Assembly (NCBI RefSeq): GCF_010731755.1
Contig: NZ_AP022589.1
Location: 3,658,001-3,722,000 of the forward strand
DNA length: 64,000 nt
Source of the DNA: Mycolicibacter minnesotensis
GTDB taxonomy: Bacteria; Actinomycetota; Actinomycetes; Mycobacteriales; Mycobacteriaceae
Direction: 5' to 3'
Shown here: positions 1 to 10,095 of the stretch, piece by piece
How positions within the stretch are numbered: position 1 is the stretch's first letter
Layout of the letters: each line of letters opens with the position of its first letter
Program-made: the position numbers and the translations under genes
The notes under the pieces: model-generated
The model's input: only the letters and a program-made list of their open reading frames with translations
Told to the model about the DNA's origin: nothing
The model's database searches: none

Positions 1-2157
1 TTCGACCCCAACTGCTTCGCACTGGCGACTGGCATCGAGGAGCACGCGACCTACGGCATCGACTTCATCGAGGGCTGCGCGTGGATCAAGGAGAACCTTC
101 CCGGGGTGCACATCTCCGGCGGTATCTCGAACGTGTCGTTCTCGTTCCGGGGCAACAACCCGGTCCGAGAGGCCATCCACGCGGTGTTCCTGTTCCACGC
201 GATCAAGGCCGGCTTGGACATGGGCATCGTCAACGCTGGGTCGCTGGTGCCCTATGACTCGATCGACGCCGAGCTGCGCGACCGGATCGAAGACGTGGTG
301 CTCAACCGTCGCCCCGACGCCGCCGAGCGACTCCTGGAGATCGCCGAGAAGTTCAACAGCTCCGAGAAGGCTGAAGATCCGGTAGCGGCCGAGTGGCGCA
401 GTCTGCCGGTCCGCGAACGCATCACGCACGCCCTGGTGAAGGGCATCGATGCCCACGTCGATGACGACACCGAGGAACTGCGGGCCGAGATCGCCGCCGC
501 GGGCGGACGCCCGATCGAGGTGATCGAGGGCCCGCTGATGGACGGCATGAACGTGGTCGGCGACCTCTTCGGTGCGGGCAAGATGTTTCTGCCCCAGGTC
601 GTGAAGTCGGCCCGGGTGATGAAGAAGGCCGTCGCCTACCTGCTGCCGTTCATCGAGGCGGAGAAGGAAGCGGCCGGCGCCACCGCGGACAAGGACACCA
701 ACGGCACCATCGTGATGGCGACCGTGAAGGGCGATGTGCACGACATCGGCAAGAACATCGTCGGAGTCGTCCTGCAGTGCAACAACTACGAAGTGATCGA
801 TCTCGGCGTGATGGTGCCCGCCCAGAAGATTCTGGACGCCGCCAAGGAGCACGACGCCGACATCATCGGTCTGTCCGGCCTGATCACCCCGTCACTGGAC
901 GAGATGGTCAACTTCGCGGTCGAGATGGAACGCGAAGGCATGGAGATCCCGCTGCTGATCGGCGGCGCCACCACCTCGCGAGCCCACACCGCGGTGAAGA
1001 TCTCACCGCGCCGCAGCGGTCCGGTGGTCTGGGTCAAAGATGCCTCGCGGTCCGTTCCCGTGGCTGCCGCGCTGCTCGACGACAAGCAGCGGCCGGCCCT
1101 GCTGGAGTCCACCGAGGCCGACTACGCGTCGCTGCGGGAACGCCACGCGCAGAAGAACGAGCGGCCTATGGTGCCATTGGAGAAGGCCCGCGCGAACCGC
1201 ACGCCGATCGAGTGGGACGGCTACACCCCGCCGGTGCCCGCTATCGGCGTCGGAGTCCGGGAATTCCTGGACTACGACCTCGCCGAGCTGCGGGAATACA
1301 TCGACTGGCAGCCGTTCTTCAACGCGTGGGAGATGAAGGGCCGTTTCCCCGACATCCTCAACAATCCGGCCTCGGGAGAGGCGGCACGCAAGCTCTACGA
1401 CGACGCCCAGGAGATGCTGGACGCCCTGATCAAAGAGAAGTGGCTGACCGCCAACGGCGTGATCGGCTTCTTCCCGGCAAACGTGGTCGGTGACGACATT
1501 GAGGTCTACACCGACGAGACCCGCACCGAGGTCCTGACCACGCTGCACAACCTGCGCCAACAGGGTGAGCACCGGGCCGGCATCCCCAACCGTTCGCTGG
1601 GCGACTACATCGCACCCAAAGAGACGGGCCTGAGGGACTACGTCGGCGCCTTCGCGGTCACGTCTGGGCTCGGCAGCGGAGAAAAGATCACCGAATTCAA
1701 GGAGGCGCTCGACGACTACAGCGCGATCCTGCTGGAGTCGATCGCCGACCGGCTGGCGGAGGCATTCGCCGAGCGGATGCACCAACGGGTCCGCACCGAG
1801 CTCTGGGGATACCAGCGTGACGAGCAGCTGGACAACGAGGCGCTCATCGGGGAGAAGTACGTCGGAATTCGCCCCGCCCCCGGCTACCCGGCCTGCCCCG
1901 AGCACACCGAAAAGGCGACGCTCTGGGAAATGATGGATGTCCACGAGCGGACCGGTATCGAGTTGACCGAGTCGATGGCGATGTGGCCCGGTGCCGCCGT
2001 CAGCGGCTGGTATTTCTCGCATCCACAGTCGCAGTACTTTGTGGTCGGCCGGCTGGCACAGGATCAGGTCGCCGACTACGCCCGGCGCAAGGGGTGGACC
2101 CTGACCGAAGCCGAGCGCTGGCTGGCCCCCAATCTCGGCTACAACCCCGAGGACTGA
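1..2157 (+). CDS. metH: Cobalamin-dependent methionine synthase, 5'-truncated by window edge
   Basis: Transfers a methyl group from 5-methyltetrahydrofolate to homocysteine through cobalamin, making methionine in the cytoplasm. The reading frame is open from base 1, so the gene begins outside the window. What remains starts in the pterin-binding barrel ([12 protein letters not shown], about codons 40-51). The B12 cap and Rossmann domains follow, with the cobalt-ligand motif DVHDIG (His at 739-741). The C-terminal AdoMet reactivation domain carries [10 protein letters not shown] near 1870-1899. The N-terminal homocysteine domain is missing only because of the cut. The downstream HAD gene starts 5 bases after the stop and is probably cotranscribed. 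Identification is secure. Confidence 0.97.
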   Translation, partial: FDPNCFALATGIEEHATYGIDFIEGCAWIKENLPGVHISGGISNVSFSFRGNNPVREAIHAVFLFHAIKAGLDMGIVNAGSLVPYDSIDAELRDRIEDVVLNRRPDAAERLLEIAEKFNSSEKAEDPVAAEWRSLPVRERITHALVKGIDAHVDDDTEELRAEIAAAGGRPIEVIEGPLMDGMNVVGDLFGAGKMFLPQVVKSARVMKKAVAYLLPFIEAEKEAAGATADKDTNGTIVMATVKGDVHDIGKNIVGVVLQCNNYEVIDLGVMVPAQKILDAAKEHDADIIGLSGLITPSLDEMVNFAVEMEREGMEIPLLIGGATTSRAHTAVKISPRRSGPVVWVKDASRSVPVAAALLDDKQRPALLESTEADYASLRERHAQKNERPMVPLEKARANRTPIEWDGYTPPVPAIGVGVREFLDYDLAELREYIDWQPFFNAWEMKGRFPDILNNPASGEAARKLYDDAQEMLDALIKEKWLTANGVIGFFPANVVGDDIEVYTDETRTEVLTTLHNLRQQGEHRAGIPNRSLGDYIAPKETGLRDYVGAFAVTSGLGSGEKITEFKEALDDYSAILLESIADRLAEAFAERMHQRVRTELWGYQRDEQLDNEALIGEKYVGIRPAPGYPACPEHTEKATLWEMMDVHERTGIELTESMAMWPGAAVSGWYFSHPQSQYFVVGRLAQDQVADYARRKGWTLTEAERWLAPNLGYNPED

Positions 2158-2162
2158 GCCTG

Positions 2163-2885
2163 TTGGATGAGGGCACGGCGGTGCTGCGTGCGGTGCTGTG
2201 CGACATGGACGGCACCCTGGTGGACTCCGAGAAGCTCTGGGATGTCGCGATGCACGCGCTCTATGACCACCTGGGTGGCGTGCTGACCCCAGAGGTTCGA
2301 GCGTTGACGGTGGGCGGTAGCGCACCCAACACCATGCGCACGGTCTACGAGGATCTGGGCCTACCGCTGGATCCGGAGGCGATGGCGGCCTCGACGCGCT
2401 GGATGCACGACTTCACCGGCGAGCTGTTCGACGCCGGTCTGCCCTGGTGCGACGGAGCCCGTGAGTTGCTCGATGAGCTGGCCGCCGCGGCAGTGCCGAC
2501 CGCATTGGTGACCAACACCGCGCGGATGCTGACGGAACGGGCGCTTTCCAGCATCGGGCGCCACTATTTTGCGGTCGTGGTCTGCGGTGACGAGGTGCCG
2601 CAGGGTAAGCCGGCCCCGGACCCCTACCTGCGTGCCGCGCAGTTGCTGAAGCTCGAGACGCGCTCGTGCCTGGCCGTCGAGGACTCACCCACCGGTGCCG
2701 CTGCCGCGGAGGCGGCCGGTTGCACGGTTCTGGTGGCACCGAATGCGGTTCCGGTCCCTGGCGGGCCACGACGGCATCAGGTCGCGTCATTGTCCGGGCT
2801 CTCCGTTGGGGATCTGAGCAGAATTCACGGCGAGCTGACCGGCTCGGCGCGGGTCGCCGCCGGAAACCGGCGTGACCTTCGCTGA
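2163..2885 (+). CDS. HAD-family hydrolase (beta-phosphoglucomutase/phosphatase-like)
   Basis: A cytoplasmic haloacid-dehalogenase-type phosphatase of about 240 residues. Motif I is DMDGTLVDS (nucleophile Asp at 2202-2204). A helical cap follows, then a Thr/Asn motif II (ALVTNTA), the motif III lysine in GKPAPDPY, and the acidic motif IV VEDSPTGA. The set matches phosphoglycolate phosphatase or beta-phosphoglucomutase-like enzymes, but the substrate cannot be read from sequence. The start is uncertain: TTG at 2163 or GTG at 2181 are both possible. It sits 5 bases after metH and 6 bases before hisE, so the three look like one transcription unit. A role as a histidinol-phosphate phosphatase is possible from its position but not shown. 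Confidence 0.85.
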   Translation: MDEGTAVLRAVLCDMDGTLVDSEKLWDVAMHALYDHLGGVLTPEVRALTVGGSAPNTMRTVYEDLGLPLDPEAMAASTRWMHDFTGELFDAGLPWCDGARELLDELAAAAVPTALVTNTARMLTERALSSIGRHYFAVVVCGDEVPQGKPAPDPYLRAAQLLKLETRSCLAVEDSPTGAAAAEAAGCTVLVAPNAVPVPGGPRRHQVASLSGLSVGDLSRIHGELTGSARVAAGNRRDLR

Positions 2886-2891
2886 CCGGGC

Positions 2892-3173
2892 ATGAAACAA
2901 TCGCTGCTCGTGAAGACCTTCGAGGAGCTGTTCGCCGAGCTCGGTGAGCGTGCTGCCACCCGCCCGGCCGGCAGCGCCACCGTGGCCGCGCTGGACGCCG
3001 GGGTACACACCGTCGGCAAGAAGATCCTGGAGGAGGCCGGCGAGGTGTGGCTGGCCGCCGAGCATGAGTCTGACGACGCGCTGGCCGGTGAGATCAGTCA
3101 ACTGCTGTATTGGACGCAGGTGCTGATGATCTCGCGCGGCCTGACGCTCTCCGACGTGTACGGCAAGCTGTGA
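2892..3173 (+). CDS. hisE: Phosphoribosyl-ATP pyrophosphatase
   Basis: Second step of histidine biosynthesis: hydrolyses phosphoribosyl-ATP to phosphoribosyl-AMP and pyrophosphate. The 93-residue product is the usual size of the stand-alone actinobacterial enzyme. It shows the all-alpha NTP-pyrophosphatase signature [14 protein letters not shown], with its acidic metal-binding residues, followed by [16 protein letters not shown] at 2892 is the only sensible start. hisG begins immediately after, so the first two enzymes of the pathway are coupled, as in M. tuberculosis. Confidence 0.96.
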   Translation: MKQSLLVKTFEELFAELGERAATRPAGSATVAALDAGVHTVGKKILEEAGEVWLAAEHESDDALAGEISQLLYWTQVLMISRGLTLSDVYGKL

Positions 3174-3175
3174 GC

Positions 3176-4036
3176 ATGTTGCGGGTGGCGGTCCCCAACA
3201 AGGGGGCGCTCAGTGAGGCGGCCGCGGCCATCCTGTCCGAGGCCGGCTACCGCAGCCGCACCGACGCCAAGGACCTGACCGTCATCGACCCGGTCAACAA
3301 GGTCGAGTTCTTCTTCCTGCGTCCCAAGGACATCGCCATCTATGTCGGTTCCGGGGAGCTCGACTTCGGGATCACCGGACGGGATCTGGCTGCCGAGTCG
3401 GGCGCGCCGGTGGCCGAGCGATTGGCACTGGGTTTCGGGTCCTCGCGATTCCGCTATGCCGCTCCCGCCGGACGAGAGTGGGTGGCCGCGGACCTGGCCG
3501 GCAAGCGGATCGCCACCGCCTACCCCAATCTGGTCCGCAAGGATCTGGCCGGCAAGGGGATTGAGGCCACCGTCATCCGGCTCGATGGGGCGGTGGAGAT
3601 CTCGATCCAGTTGGGGGTCGCCGACGCGATCGCCGACGTGGTGGGTTCCGGCCGGACACTGCGTCAGCACGGACTGGCGGCTTTCGGTGAGTCGCTGTGC
3701 GATTCGGAAGCGGTGTTGATCGAGGGCGCGCAGCCCAACGGCCGTAGCGCCGAGACCGCCGCCGCCCGTGACCAGTTGGCTGCCCGGGTGCAGGGCGTGG
3801 TGTTCGGGCAGCAGTACCTGATGCTCGACTATGACTGCCCGCGTGCGGTCCTCGACCAGGCCACGGCGATCACCCCGGGCCTGGAATCACCGACCATCGC
3901 CCCACTCGCCGACCCGGATTGGGCCGCCGTTCGCGCGCTGGTGCCACGTCGCGGCGTCAACGCGATCATGGATGAGTTGGCCGCGATCGGGGCCAAGGCC
4001 ATCCTGGCCTCCGACATCAGATTCTGCCGATTTTGA
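3176..4036 (+). CDS. hisG: ATP phosphoribosyltransferase (long form)
   Basis: Commits PRPP and ATP to histidine biosynthesis and is the feedback-inhibited step of the pathway. The product is 286 residues, the long form that carries its own C-terminal histidine-binding domain and needs no HisZ. Seen are the N-terminal [10 protein letters not shown], the catalytic-domain segments [13 protein letters not shown] and [17 protein letters not shown], and the C-terminal [23 protein letters not shown] at 3176 lies 2 bases after the hisE stop. An in-frame GTG at 3170 overlapping that stop is an alternative and would add two residues. Confidence 0.96.
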   Translation: MLRVAVPNKGALSEAAAAILSEAGYRSRTDAKDLTVIDPVNKVEFFFLRPKDIAIYVGSGELDFGITGRDLAAESGAPVAERLALGFGSSRFRYAAPAGREWVAADLAGKRIATAYPNLVRKDLAGKGIEATVIRLDGAVEISIQLGVADAIADVVGSGRTLRQHGLAAFGESLCDSEAVLIEGAQPNGRSAETAAARDQLAARVQGVVFGQQYLMLDYDCPRAVLDQATAITPGLESPTIAPLADPDWAAVRALVPRRGVNAIMDELAAIGAKAILASDIRFCRF

Positions 4037-4108
4037 TCAGTGCCGGTCACAGCGGCTTTCGCGTGTTAGCGTCGGCGTGATCCGGCTCGATCGGCCTTGG
4101 AGGTTGTG

Positions 4109-4591
4109 GTGACGCATTTCATCGTCTTGGTCCTCGCACTGCTCATCGGCGCTGTCGCCGGTCTGCGGGCCCTCACCGCGCCGGCCGTCATGGCCTGGGC
4201 GGCTGCGCTGCACTGGATCAACCTGGACGGCACTTGGGCTCATTGGCTCAGCCACCCGGCAACCGTCACCGTGCTCACGGTGTTGGCCGTCGGTGAACTG
4301 ATCACCGACCAACTGCCCAGCACTCCGGCGCGCACCGTGCCCGTGCAGTTCGGTACCCGGATCTTGTTGGGCGGCTTCTCCGGTGCGGTACTGGGCACGG
4401 CCTGGAACTTCACCTGGACATCTCTGGGCGCGGGCATCATCGGTGCGGTGATCGGCACCCTGGTCGGTTTCCAGCTGCGCCGGCGCCTGGTTGCCGCCAA
4501 TGGTGGCCATGACCTGCCGATCGCGTTGCTGGAAGACAGCGTCGCGGTGTTGGGCGGTCTCGCGATCGCCGCCTTGACCGCGGTGGTCTGA
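4109..4591 (+). CDS. DUF4126-family small integral membrane protein
   Basis: About 160 residues with four hydrophobic stretches and few charges. It fits the DUF4126 membrane family and occupies the same place next to hisG as Rv2120c of M. tuberculosis. It begins with a hydrophobic helix (HFIVLVLALLIGAVAGLRAL), and the C-terminal half carries a glycine-rich segment and a final helix. GTG at 4109 is chosen because GGAGG at 4099-4103 sits 5 bases upstream; a TTG at 4097 is also in frame. No function is established. A promoter-like TAGCGT lies at 4067-4072, so it may be transcribed separately from hisG. Confidence 0.8.
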   Translation: MTHFIVLVLALLIGAVAGLRALTAPAVMAWAAALHWINLDGTWAHWLSHPATVTVLTVLAVGELITDQLPSTPARTVPVQFGTRILLGGFSGAVLGTAWNFTWTSLGAGIIGAVIGTLVGFQLRRRLVAANGGHDLPIALLEDSVAVLGGLAIAALTAVV

Positions 4592-4599
4592 GCCGCCGG

Positions 4600-5385
4600 T
4601 CAGCGCCGCTGCACCAGCAGCGCCTGCGCCGAAGTGCCGACGAATCCCTTGTCGTCGAACAGGTCTGCGGTGGTGACACCCACGCCGTCCGGCCCGATGG
4701 AGGCGCGCGCCCGTAGCCCGAAGTCCGTCCCGACGGGCATCCGGTGCAGGTGCACGACGGTATCGGTGTTCATGAACATGTACTCGTTGACGTTGAGCAC
4801 GGCGCCGACCCCGTTCGCGGAGTCGACCACCATCGCCAGCCGCTGCAGGGCGGTAGTCGGTTCACCGTCCACCAGATGCACCTGTGGGCTCAGCCACGCG
4901 ATCGCCGTGCCGTCGGGCGCGTCCGGCTGGACGCGCCACCGCACGGACGTGGCGTAACCGTCGGCCTGGGCGAACCACGCCGGCGGCGGCAATGCGGGCC
5001 CGCGGGTCAGCGGAGCATGCCGGTCGGAGGCCACCGCGGTGGTGTCGGAGCGGGCCAGTGCCCACGCGCTGAGCCGGGCCACGGGCCGGTCGTCGCCGGG
5101 GGTGAGCATCTCGGCCTCCAACAGGGCGATTCGCCGGCCAGGCCGTTGCACCCGCGCCCGAACCCGTACCGGCGCGACGGGAATGGCCCCGAGAATGTCC
5201 AGACTCAGCCGAGCGATCTGCTGCCCCGACCCGGCGATCAGCTGCTCCACTTCTCGGGTGAGCATTGCCAGCGGGGGAGAGCCGTGTTGCAGCTGACCCC
5301 AGTTACTGCGGGTCAGATCACTGGACTCATAGGTCACGCCATCGGGGCCAGAATCGTCAACCCGGCGGTAGTAGCTGGCGGTCAT
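4600..5385 (-). CDS. Acyl-CoA thioesterase-family protein (double hotdog)
   Basis: A 261-residue protein that looks like two hotdog domains in tandem, of the TesB/TE-II-like thioesterase type. Seen in the first half are SNWGQLQHGSPPLAMLTREVEQL and a strand-rich segment SLDILGAIPVAPVRVRARVQRPGRR; in the second half WLSPQVHLVDGEPTT and VNEYMFMNTDTVVHLHRMPVG. It probably hydrolyses or binds acyl-CoA in the cytoplasm; the substrate is unknown. ATG at 5385 overlaps the stop of the upstream RecB-like gene (ATGA), so translation of the two is coupled. A longer in-frame extension to 5463 exists but would lie inside the RecB-like gene. Confidence 0.8.
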   Translation of the reverse strand: MTASYYRRVDDSGPDGVTYESSDLTRSNWGQLQHGSPPLAMLTREVEQLIAGSGQQIARLSLDILGAIPVAPVRVRARVQRPGRRIALLEAEMLTPGDDRPVARLSAWALARSDTTAVASDRHAPLTRGPALPPPAWFAQADGYATSVRWRVQPDAPDGTAIAWLSPQVHLVDGEPTTALQRLAMVVDSANGVGAVLNVNEYMFMNTDTVVHLHRMPVGTDFGLRARASIGPDGVGVTTADLFDDKGFVGTSAQALLVQRR

Positions 5386-6194
5386 GCCGCGCTCTCCGCT
5401 GGCCAGCCGGGGTAGGGCGGCGCGGCCCCGCCGAACGCCGGACACAGCGCGCGGTGCGCGCACCAGTCACACAGTCGTGACGGCTGGGGGCGGAAATCCC
5501 CTGTGGCACCGGCATTCTGGATGGCCTGCCAGATGGCGACCAACGTCTTCTCGAAGCGAAGCAACTCCTCGTGGTCGGGGGAGTAGTCCAACAGTTGACC
5601 GTCGGCCAGGTAGATCAGCCGTAACCGTGCGGGCATCACGCCGCGTGAGCGCAGCAGAGCGACGGCGTAGAACTTCATCTGGAACAGTGCCTTGGCCTCG
5701 GCGGCTCCGGATGTCCGGCCGGTAGCGGCAGGCGCCCGGCCGGTCTTGTAGTCCACCACCCGCAACGCGCCCGTCGGAGAGACGTCGATCCGGTCGACGA
5801 ATCCGCGCAGCAGCGTGCCGTCGGTGAGCTCGACCTCGACCCGTTGTTCGCAGCTCTGCGGCTCGAAGCGGCGGGGATCCTCCAGCCGGTAGTAGCCGGT
5901 CAGCAGCTTGCGTGCCTCGGCCATCAACTGCTCGGCGTCCATGCCGTCCGAGATGGCCGGGATGGTGCTGAGCAGGTGTTCCCAGGCCGGCGTGACCAGC
6001 GCACGAGCGGCGTCGGGGCCGCGCTGCGCCGCGGGGAGCGCATAGAGCCGCTCCAGCGCCCCGTGAACCACCGAGCCGCGCAGTTGTGCGGCCGTCGACG
6101 GCTCTGGCAACCGGTCGATGGCCCGGAACCGGTACAGCAGCGGGCACTGTTTGAAGTCGGCCGCCCGCGACGGTGACAACGCCGGCTTGCTCAT
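5382..6194 (-). CDS. RecB-family exonuclease with probable Fe-S cluster
   Basis: A stand-alone PD-(D/E)XK nuclease of 270 residues, equivalent in position and type to Rv2119. Catalytic-core motifs are visible: GSVVHGALE (His), DGTLLRGFVDRIDV (Asp) and VVDYKTGR (D-x-K), followed by QMKFYAVAL (Q-x3-Y). Four cysteines, one near the N-terminus (FKQCPLLYRF) and three near the C-terminus (CDWCAHRALC), match the spacing of the AddB-type 4Fe-4S nuclease domain. The likely role is DNA end processing or repair; partners are unknown. ATG at 6194 gives the MSKPALSPSRAADFKQCP start typical of the family. It is divergent from trmI. Confidence 0.88.
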   Translation of the reverse strand: MSKPALSPSRAADFKQCPLLYRFRAIDRLPEPSTAAQLRGSVVHGALERLYALPAAQRGPDAARALVTPAWEHLLSTIPAISDGMDAEQLMAEARKLLTGYYRLEDPRRFEPQSCEQRVEVELTDGTLLRGFVDRIDVSPTGALRVVDYKTGRAPAATGRTSGAAEAKALFQMKFYAVALLRSRGVMPARLRLIYLADGQLLDYSPDHEELLRFEKTLVAIWQAIQNAGATGDFRPQPSRLCDWCAHRALCPAFGGAAPPYPGWPAESAA

Positions 6195-6196
6195 AG

Positions 6197-7096
<900 letters not shown>

Positions 7097-7100
7097 CGGG

Positions 7101-8807
7101 TTAGGACGTCCTGGTGAGCAGCGTGGCCACCACGTCTTTTTCGGTGCGCGTCTGCAGGGCGCGCACCAACGCCGGCTGCGATCGAACAAGGTGCCCGACA
7201 AAGGCATAGGCATCGTCGGTGTCGAGCAGATAGGCCGCGGCGCGGATCACCTTGCCGGTCTCCTGAAGCTGCTGGTGTCCGGTCAGGCCGGCATAGGCCG
7301 GTAGTCCGATGTTGAGCACCGTCGGGTCGTACTTGATCGGGTCGCCTGGGCCTGGCCGTCCCATCGGCTCGTATTGGACCTTGTATTTGTCCAGCATCGC
7401 CGTGTAGCACCGGCTCAGCGCGGCCAGATAGTTCGCGTCGGCGATCAGTTCCGCACCGACGAATCCGACGACGATACTGGGTGTGGCGATCACGTTCGTC
7501 GCCACGTTCCCCACGATCGACGCATCGGTCACGCTGCAGCTCACCGGCAGATCGAAGTTGCCGCCCGGATCGGTCACCGTTAGATCCAACACGGTGTCCG
7601 TTGCGGTGTAGCCCACGCTCACTCGCCGCACCGCCGTCACCGGGTTCTGGCCGTTGTAGCCGTCCACTGGAACCGTCACTTGCACGGTGCCAGAACCGGA
7701 TACGGCGATTCCGCGGATGCTCCAACTGGCTCGGGGCGTGCGGTACCGGGTCCAGTTCAGCCGAATCCGAGCGGTCTCGGACACCGAGTACAACACGTAC
7801 TCGTAGTGGTCATCGGCGATGCAGCAGGCCGGTATGGTCGCGCAGGCACGGCGGACCGCGGGGTCGGTCACCAGAGTTCCCCGCGCCACCTCGCGCCGGC
7901 TGGTCTCGGACACCTTCGCCTCGATCTGCGCGCCGTAGTCGTCGTCGATCGGGATGATGGTGGCCCCGTGCCGGACCGACCAGTACGACTGCACACGAAC
8001 GTCGTTGACCCAGGCGCGTTGCCGCACCTGGCCGCCGCTGACCGTCGAATTGCTCCAGTCGCAGATCTCGCAGTTGCTGTCCAGCGGTTCCCGCCGCCAC
8101 CCGTCTGCCTCGGGATCGGTCAGGATTTCCACCAACTCGTGGCCCAACGTCGACATCGTCAGCTCGATGTCCTCGGTCGCCGGGTCGAAGTAGCGCACCC
8201 AGCCCGCCCAGTACCGATCGGTGTCGAACGGGAAATCGAACGTGTAGTCCGTGGAGTGCGCGCCCGCAACGGCGCCGCCGGCCACCGTAAAGCCCTGCGG
8301 CATCAACACGATGAAAGCGATCCGCGGGCCGTCGTCGGGATCGGGGAACACGCCGTCGTCGATGGAGTCCTCGATCAACCCCAGTACCTTCCGCATCGTC
8401 GCGGTGGAATCCACGGCACCCAACGGCGGAGCGGGGGAGATCACCGTGACCGAGCCTCGCCAGGTCGGGGCGCCGGCGATGTAATACTGCGCCAGCTCAC
8501 TGAAATATCGACTCGCCAGCAGCGACTGAGTGCGGGACTCGATCAGACCGCGCTGAGCCGAACCCGCGCCGTTCCACCAGCCTCCCCAGAACACCAGCTG
8601 TACCGGCGTCTGCGTGCCGCCGAGTACGCCGTGGTGGTAGGCCACCGCCGACCCGTCGTGGGAGTTGTCGGAGAAGACCAGCGCTGGCACCTTCGGGCGT
8701 GACCACGCCCCGCTACACGAGTGATCGTCACGCTGATAGGTGATGATCGGTATGGAATCCGGTATCTCGTCAACAACGCTGACGATCAGCCGTTGCTCGA
8801 TGGGCAT
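7101..8807 (-). CDS. Unrecognised large protein with zincin-like HELxE motif
   Basis: A 568-residue protein that I cannot assign to a characterised family. Around residues 225-260 it carries LGHELVEILTDPEADGW followed by NCEICDW. This is an HE-L-x-E-x-x-TDP arrangement with a downstream E-I-x-D segment, which recalls predicted zinc peptidase-like proteins with HELAE..TDP motifs. The N-terminal 300 residues are mixed alpha/beta with a WGGWWNGAG stretch. Residues of about 340-460 are beta-rich (VSGSGTVQVTVPVDG, LDLTVTDPGG), and the last 110 residues look helical. No signal peptide or membrane helix is visible. A CATACT element sits 6 bases before the ATG, so the message may be leaderless. It lies tail-to-tail with trmI. 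Confidence 0.6.
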   Translation of the reverse strand: MPIEQRLIVSVVDEIPDSIPIITYQRDDHSCSGAWSRPKVPALVFSDNSHDGSAVAYHHGVLGGTQTPVQLVFWGGWWNGAGSAQRGLIESRTQSLLASRYFSELAQYYIAGAPTWRGSVTVISPAPPLGAVDSTATMRKVLGLIEDSIDDGVFPDPDDGPRIAFIVLMPQGFTVAGGAVAGAHSTDYTFDFPFDTDRYWAGWVRYFDPATEDIELTMSTLGHELVEILTDPEADGWRREPLDSNCEICDWSNSTVSGGQVRQRAWVNDVRVQSYWSVRHGATIIPIDDDYGAQIEAKVSETSRREVARGTLVTDPAVRRACATIPACCIADDHYEYVLYSVSETARIRLNWTRYRTPRASWSIRGIAVSGSGTVQVTVPVDGYNGQNPVTAVRRVSVGYTATDTVLDLTVTDPGGNFDLPVSCSVTDASIVGNVATNVIATPSIVVGFVGAELIADANYLAALSRCYTAMLDKYKVQYEPMGRPGPGDPIKYDPTVLNIGLPAYAGLTGHQQLQETGKVIRAAAYLLDTDDAYAFVGHLVRSQPALVRALQTRTEKDVVATLLTRTS

Positions 8808-8901
8808 GTTCGGAGTATGCGCCGCAGTTGACGGCGGCGCGCGGAATTTGCCCTACGAAGTTAACGTACGTTTCGGTGACGCTCGACGCGGGCCGCCCGG
8901 G

Positions 8902-9444
8902 CTAGGGCGTCGGTGGCGCGGGCTCGGCGGTGCTGCTGCCGGTCTGGGCTTTGCCGAAGGCCAGCAGGCTCTTGGCTGTCGCCTGCGACAGCTGCCAGTT
9001 GCCGTCCTTGGGTGCGAACTCCATGGGGAAGAAGAACTCCCCGGCGTCCGGATTGGCCGTGGTCACTCGGACATCGACGGTCACGTTGCCGGGGGAGCGA
9101 TCCGCCCAGCTGATCGCGGCGGCATCGAGATTGAGCGGCAGATACCCGCCGTCTCGGAGTGCGGTGGCGAACTTGTCGATGGTTTCGGCGTCGGTGGGTT
9201 TGGCGCCTTCGATGAGGGCCACCTTGTCGGTGCCGGGAACCTCAGGGTCCGCTAACCGGTAGAGCACATCGGTCAGCACTTCGGGCCCGGGCAGCGGCGA
9301 CGACGGCACCGAGACAGTCGCCGTCGTCGAGATCGCGGGAACCTCTGCTGCCGGCACCGTCTCCTGGTGGCCGGTACAGCCCGAGATCGCCCACACCACC
9401 ACAGCCGTGGCGGTGGCGGTGCGGGCGATGCGGCGGTAACACAT
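8902..9444 (-). CDS. lppK: LppK-type lipoprotein
   Basis: An exported lipoprotein of 180 residues. The N-terminus has basic residues, a short hydrophobic core and the lipobox AISGC, with the lipidated cysteine at residue 23. The mature part resembles the low-molecular-weight antigen MTB12 encoded just upstream: LADPEVPGTDKVALIEGAKP matches [20 protein letters not shown], and both end in a DGNWQLS/QGGWKLS strand. It sits next to mpa as lppK (Rv2116) does in M. tuberculosis. The fold is probably NTF2/cystatin-like. Function is unknown; it would be anchored on the outer face of the plasma membrane. Confidence 0.85.
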   Translation of the reverse strand: MCYRRIARTATATAVVVWAISGCTGHQETVPAAEVPAISTTATVSVPSSPLPGPEVLTDVLYRLADPEVPGTDKVALIEGAKPTDAETIDKFATALRDGGYLPLNLDAAAISWADRSPGNVTVDVRVTTANPDAGEFFFPMEFAPKDGNWQLSQATAKSLLAFGKAQTGSSTAEPAPPTP

Positions 9445-9455
9445 GGGGTCTGCGA

Positions 9456-9950
9456 TCAGCCCGACGTCAGCTGCGACAACGAGAGCAGCGAGGCCCGGGA
9501 CAGCTTCCAGCCGCCCTGGTCGACGAACGTCAGATTCACCGTGTGCGGCTCCAGCTTCGGGCTCGACGCGGTGATGTCCGCGCTGGCCGCGCCGGGGCCC
9601 GTGGGTACGACATTGGCCACGCTGATCGACAGCGGCAGTGCACCCTTCTTGAGCGCCTTCTGCAGCTTGTGGTCAATGACACCGCTCTCCGCCGGCCCGA
9701 GACCACCCTCGACGAGGTCGGACTTTCCGGCGGCGGGCACACCCGGGTCGGCCAGCGTGTTGAGCACGCTGGCCAGCTGCTCCGGAGCAGGCACAGCGGC
9801 GGCCGGGTCTAAGGGCAGCGGTGCGAAGAACACCGTCGTCGGCACTTCCGCAGCGGCAGTGACCGGTGCTGTCAGGTAGCTCACAGCGGAGGCTGCGGTG
9901 CCGATGGCTGCCACCGCCGCCATAGCCGTGGCGAGGGATTTCATAGTCAT
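9456..9950 (-). CDS. MTB12/CFP-2-like secreted low-molecular-weight antigen
   Basis: A secreted protein of 164 residues. The first ~34 residues form a signal peptide ([17 protein letters not shown] then a hydrophobic stretch ending in TAAAE, probable cleavage near Ala34). The mature domain is homologous to LppK encoded 12 bases downstream. ATG at 9950 has AGGA 5 bases upstream, which favours it over the second ATG at 9944. MTB12 is a known abundant culture-filtrate antigen of M. tuberculosis with no established biochemical function. The two paralogs form a tandem operon divergent from mpa. Confidence 0.85.
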   Translation of the reverse strand: MTMKSLATAMAAVAAIGTAASAVSYLTAPVTAAAEVPTTVFFAPLPLDPAAAVPAPEQLASVLNTLADPGVPAAGKSDLVEGGLGPAESGVIDHKLQKALKKGALPLSISVANVVPTGPGAASADITASSPKLEPHTVNLTFVDQGGWKLSRASLLSLSQLTSG

Positions 9951-10095
9951 GGAGGTCCTTTCGACTGCTCGATGTGACAGCGAGGCTAACAGCGCAGCCG
10001 GTGTGTCGGATTGTCTCTCCACCCGCGAATGGACAATGGCCGGTAGCGTTGAGGCATCCGTCGCTTCAACTTCCAGTTCGGGAAAGGAGCGCACC

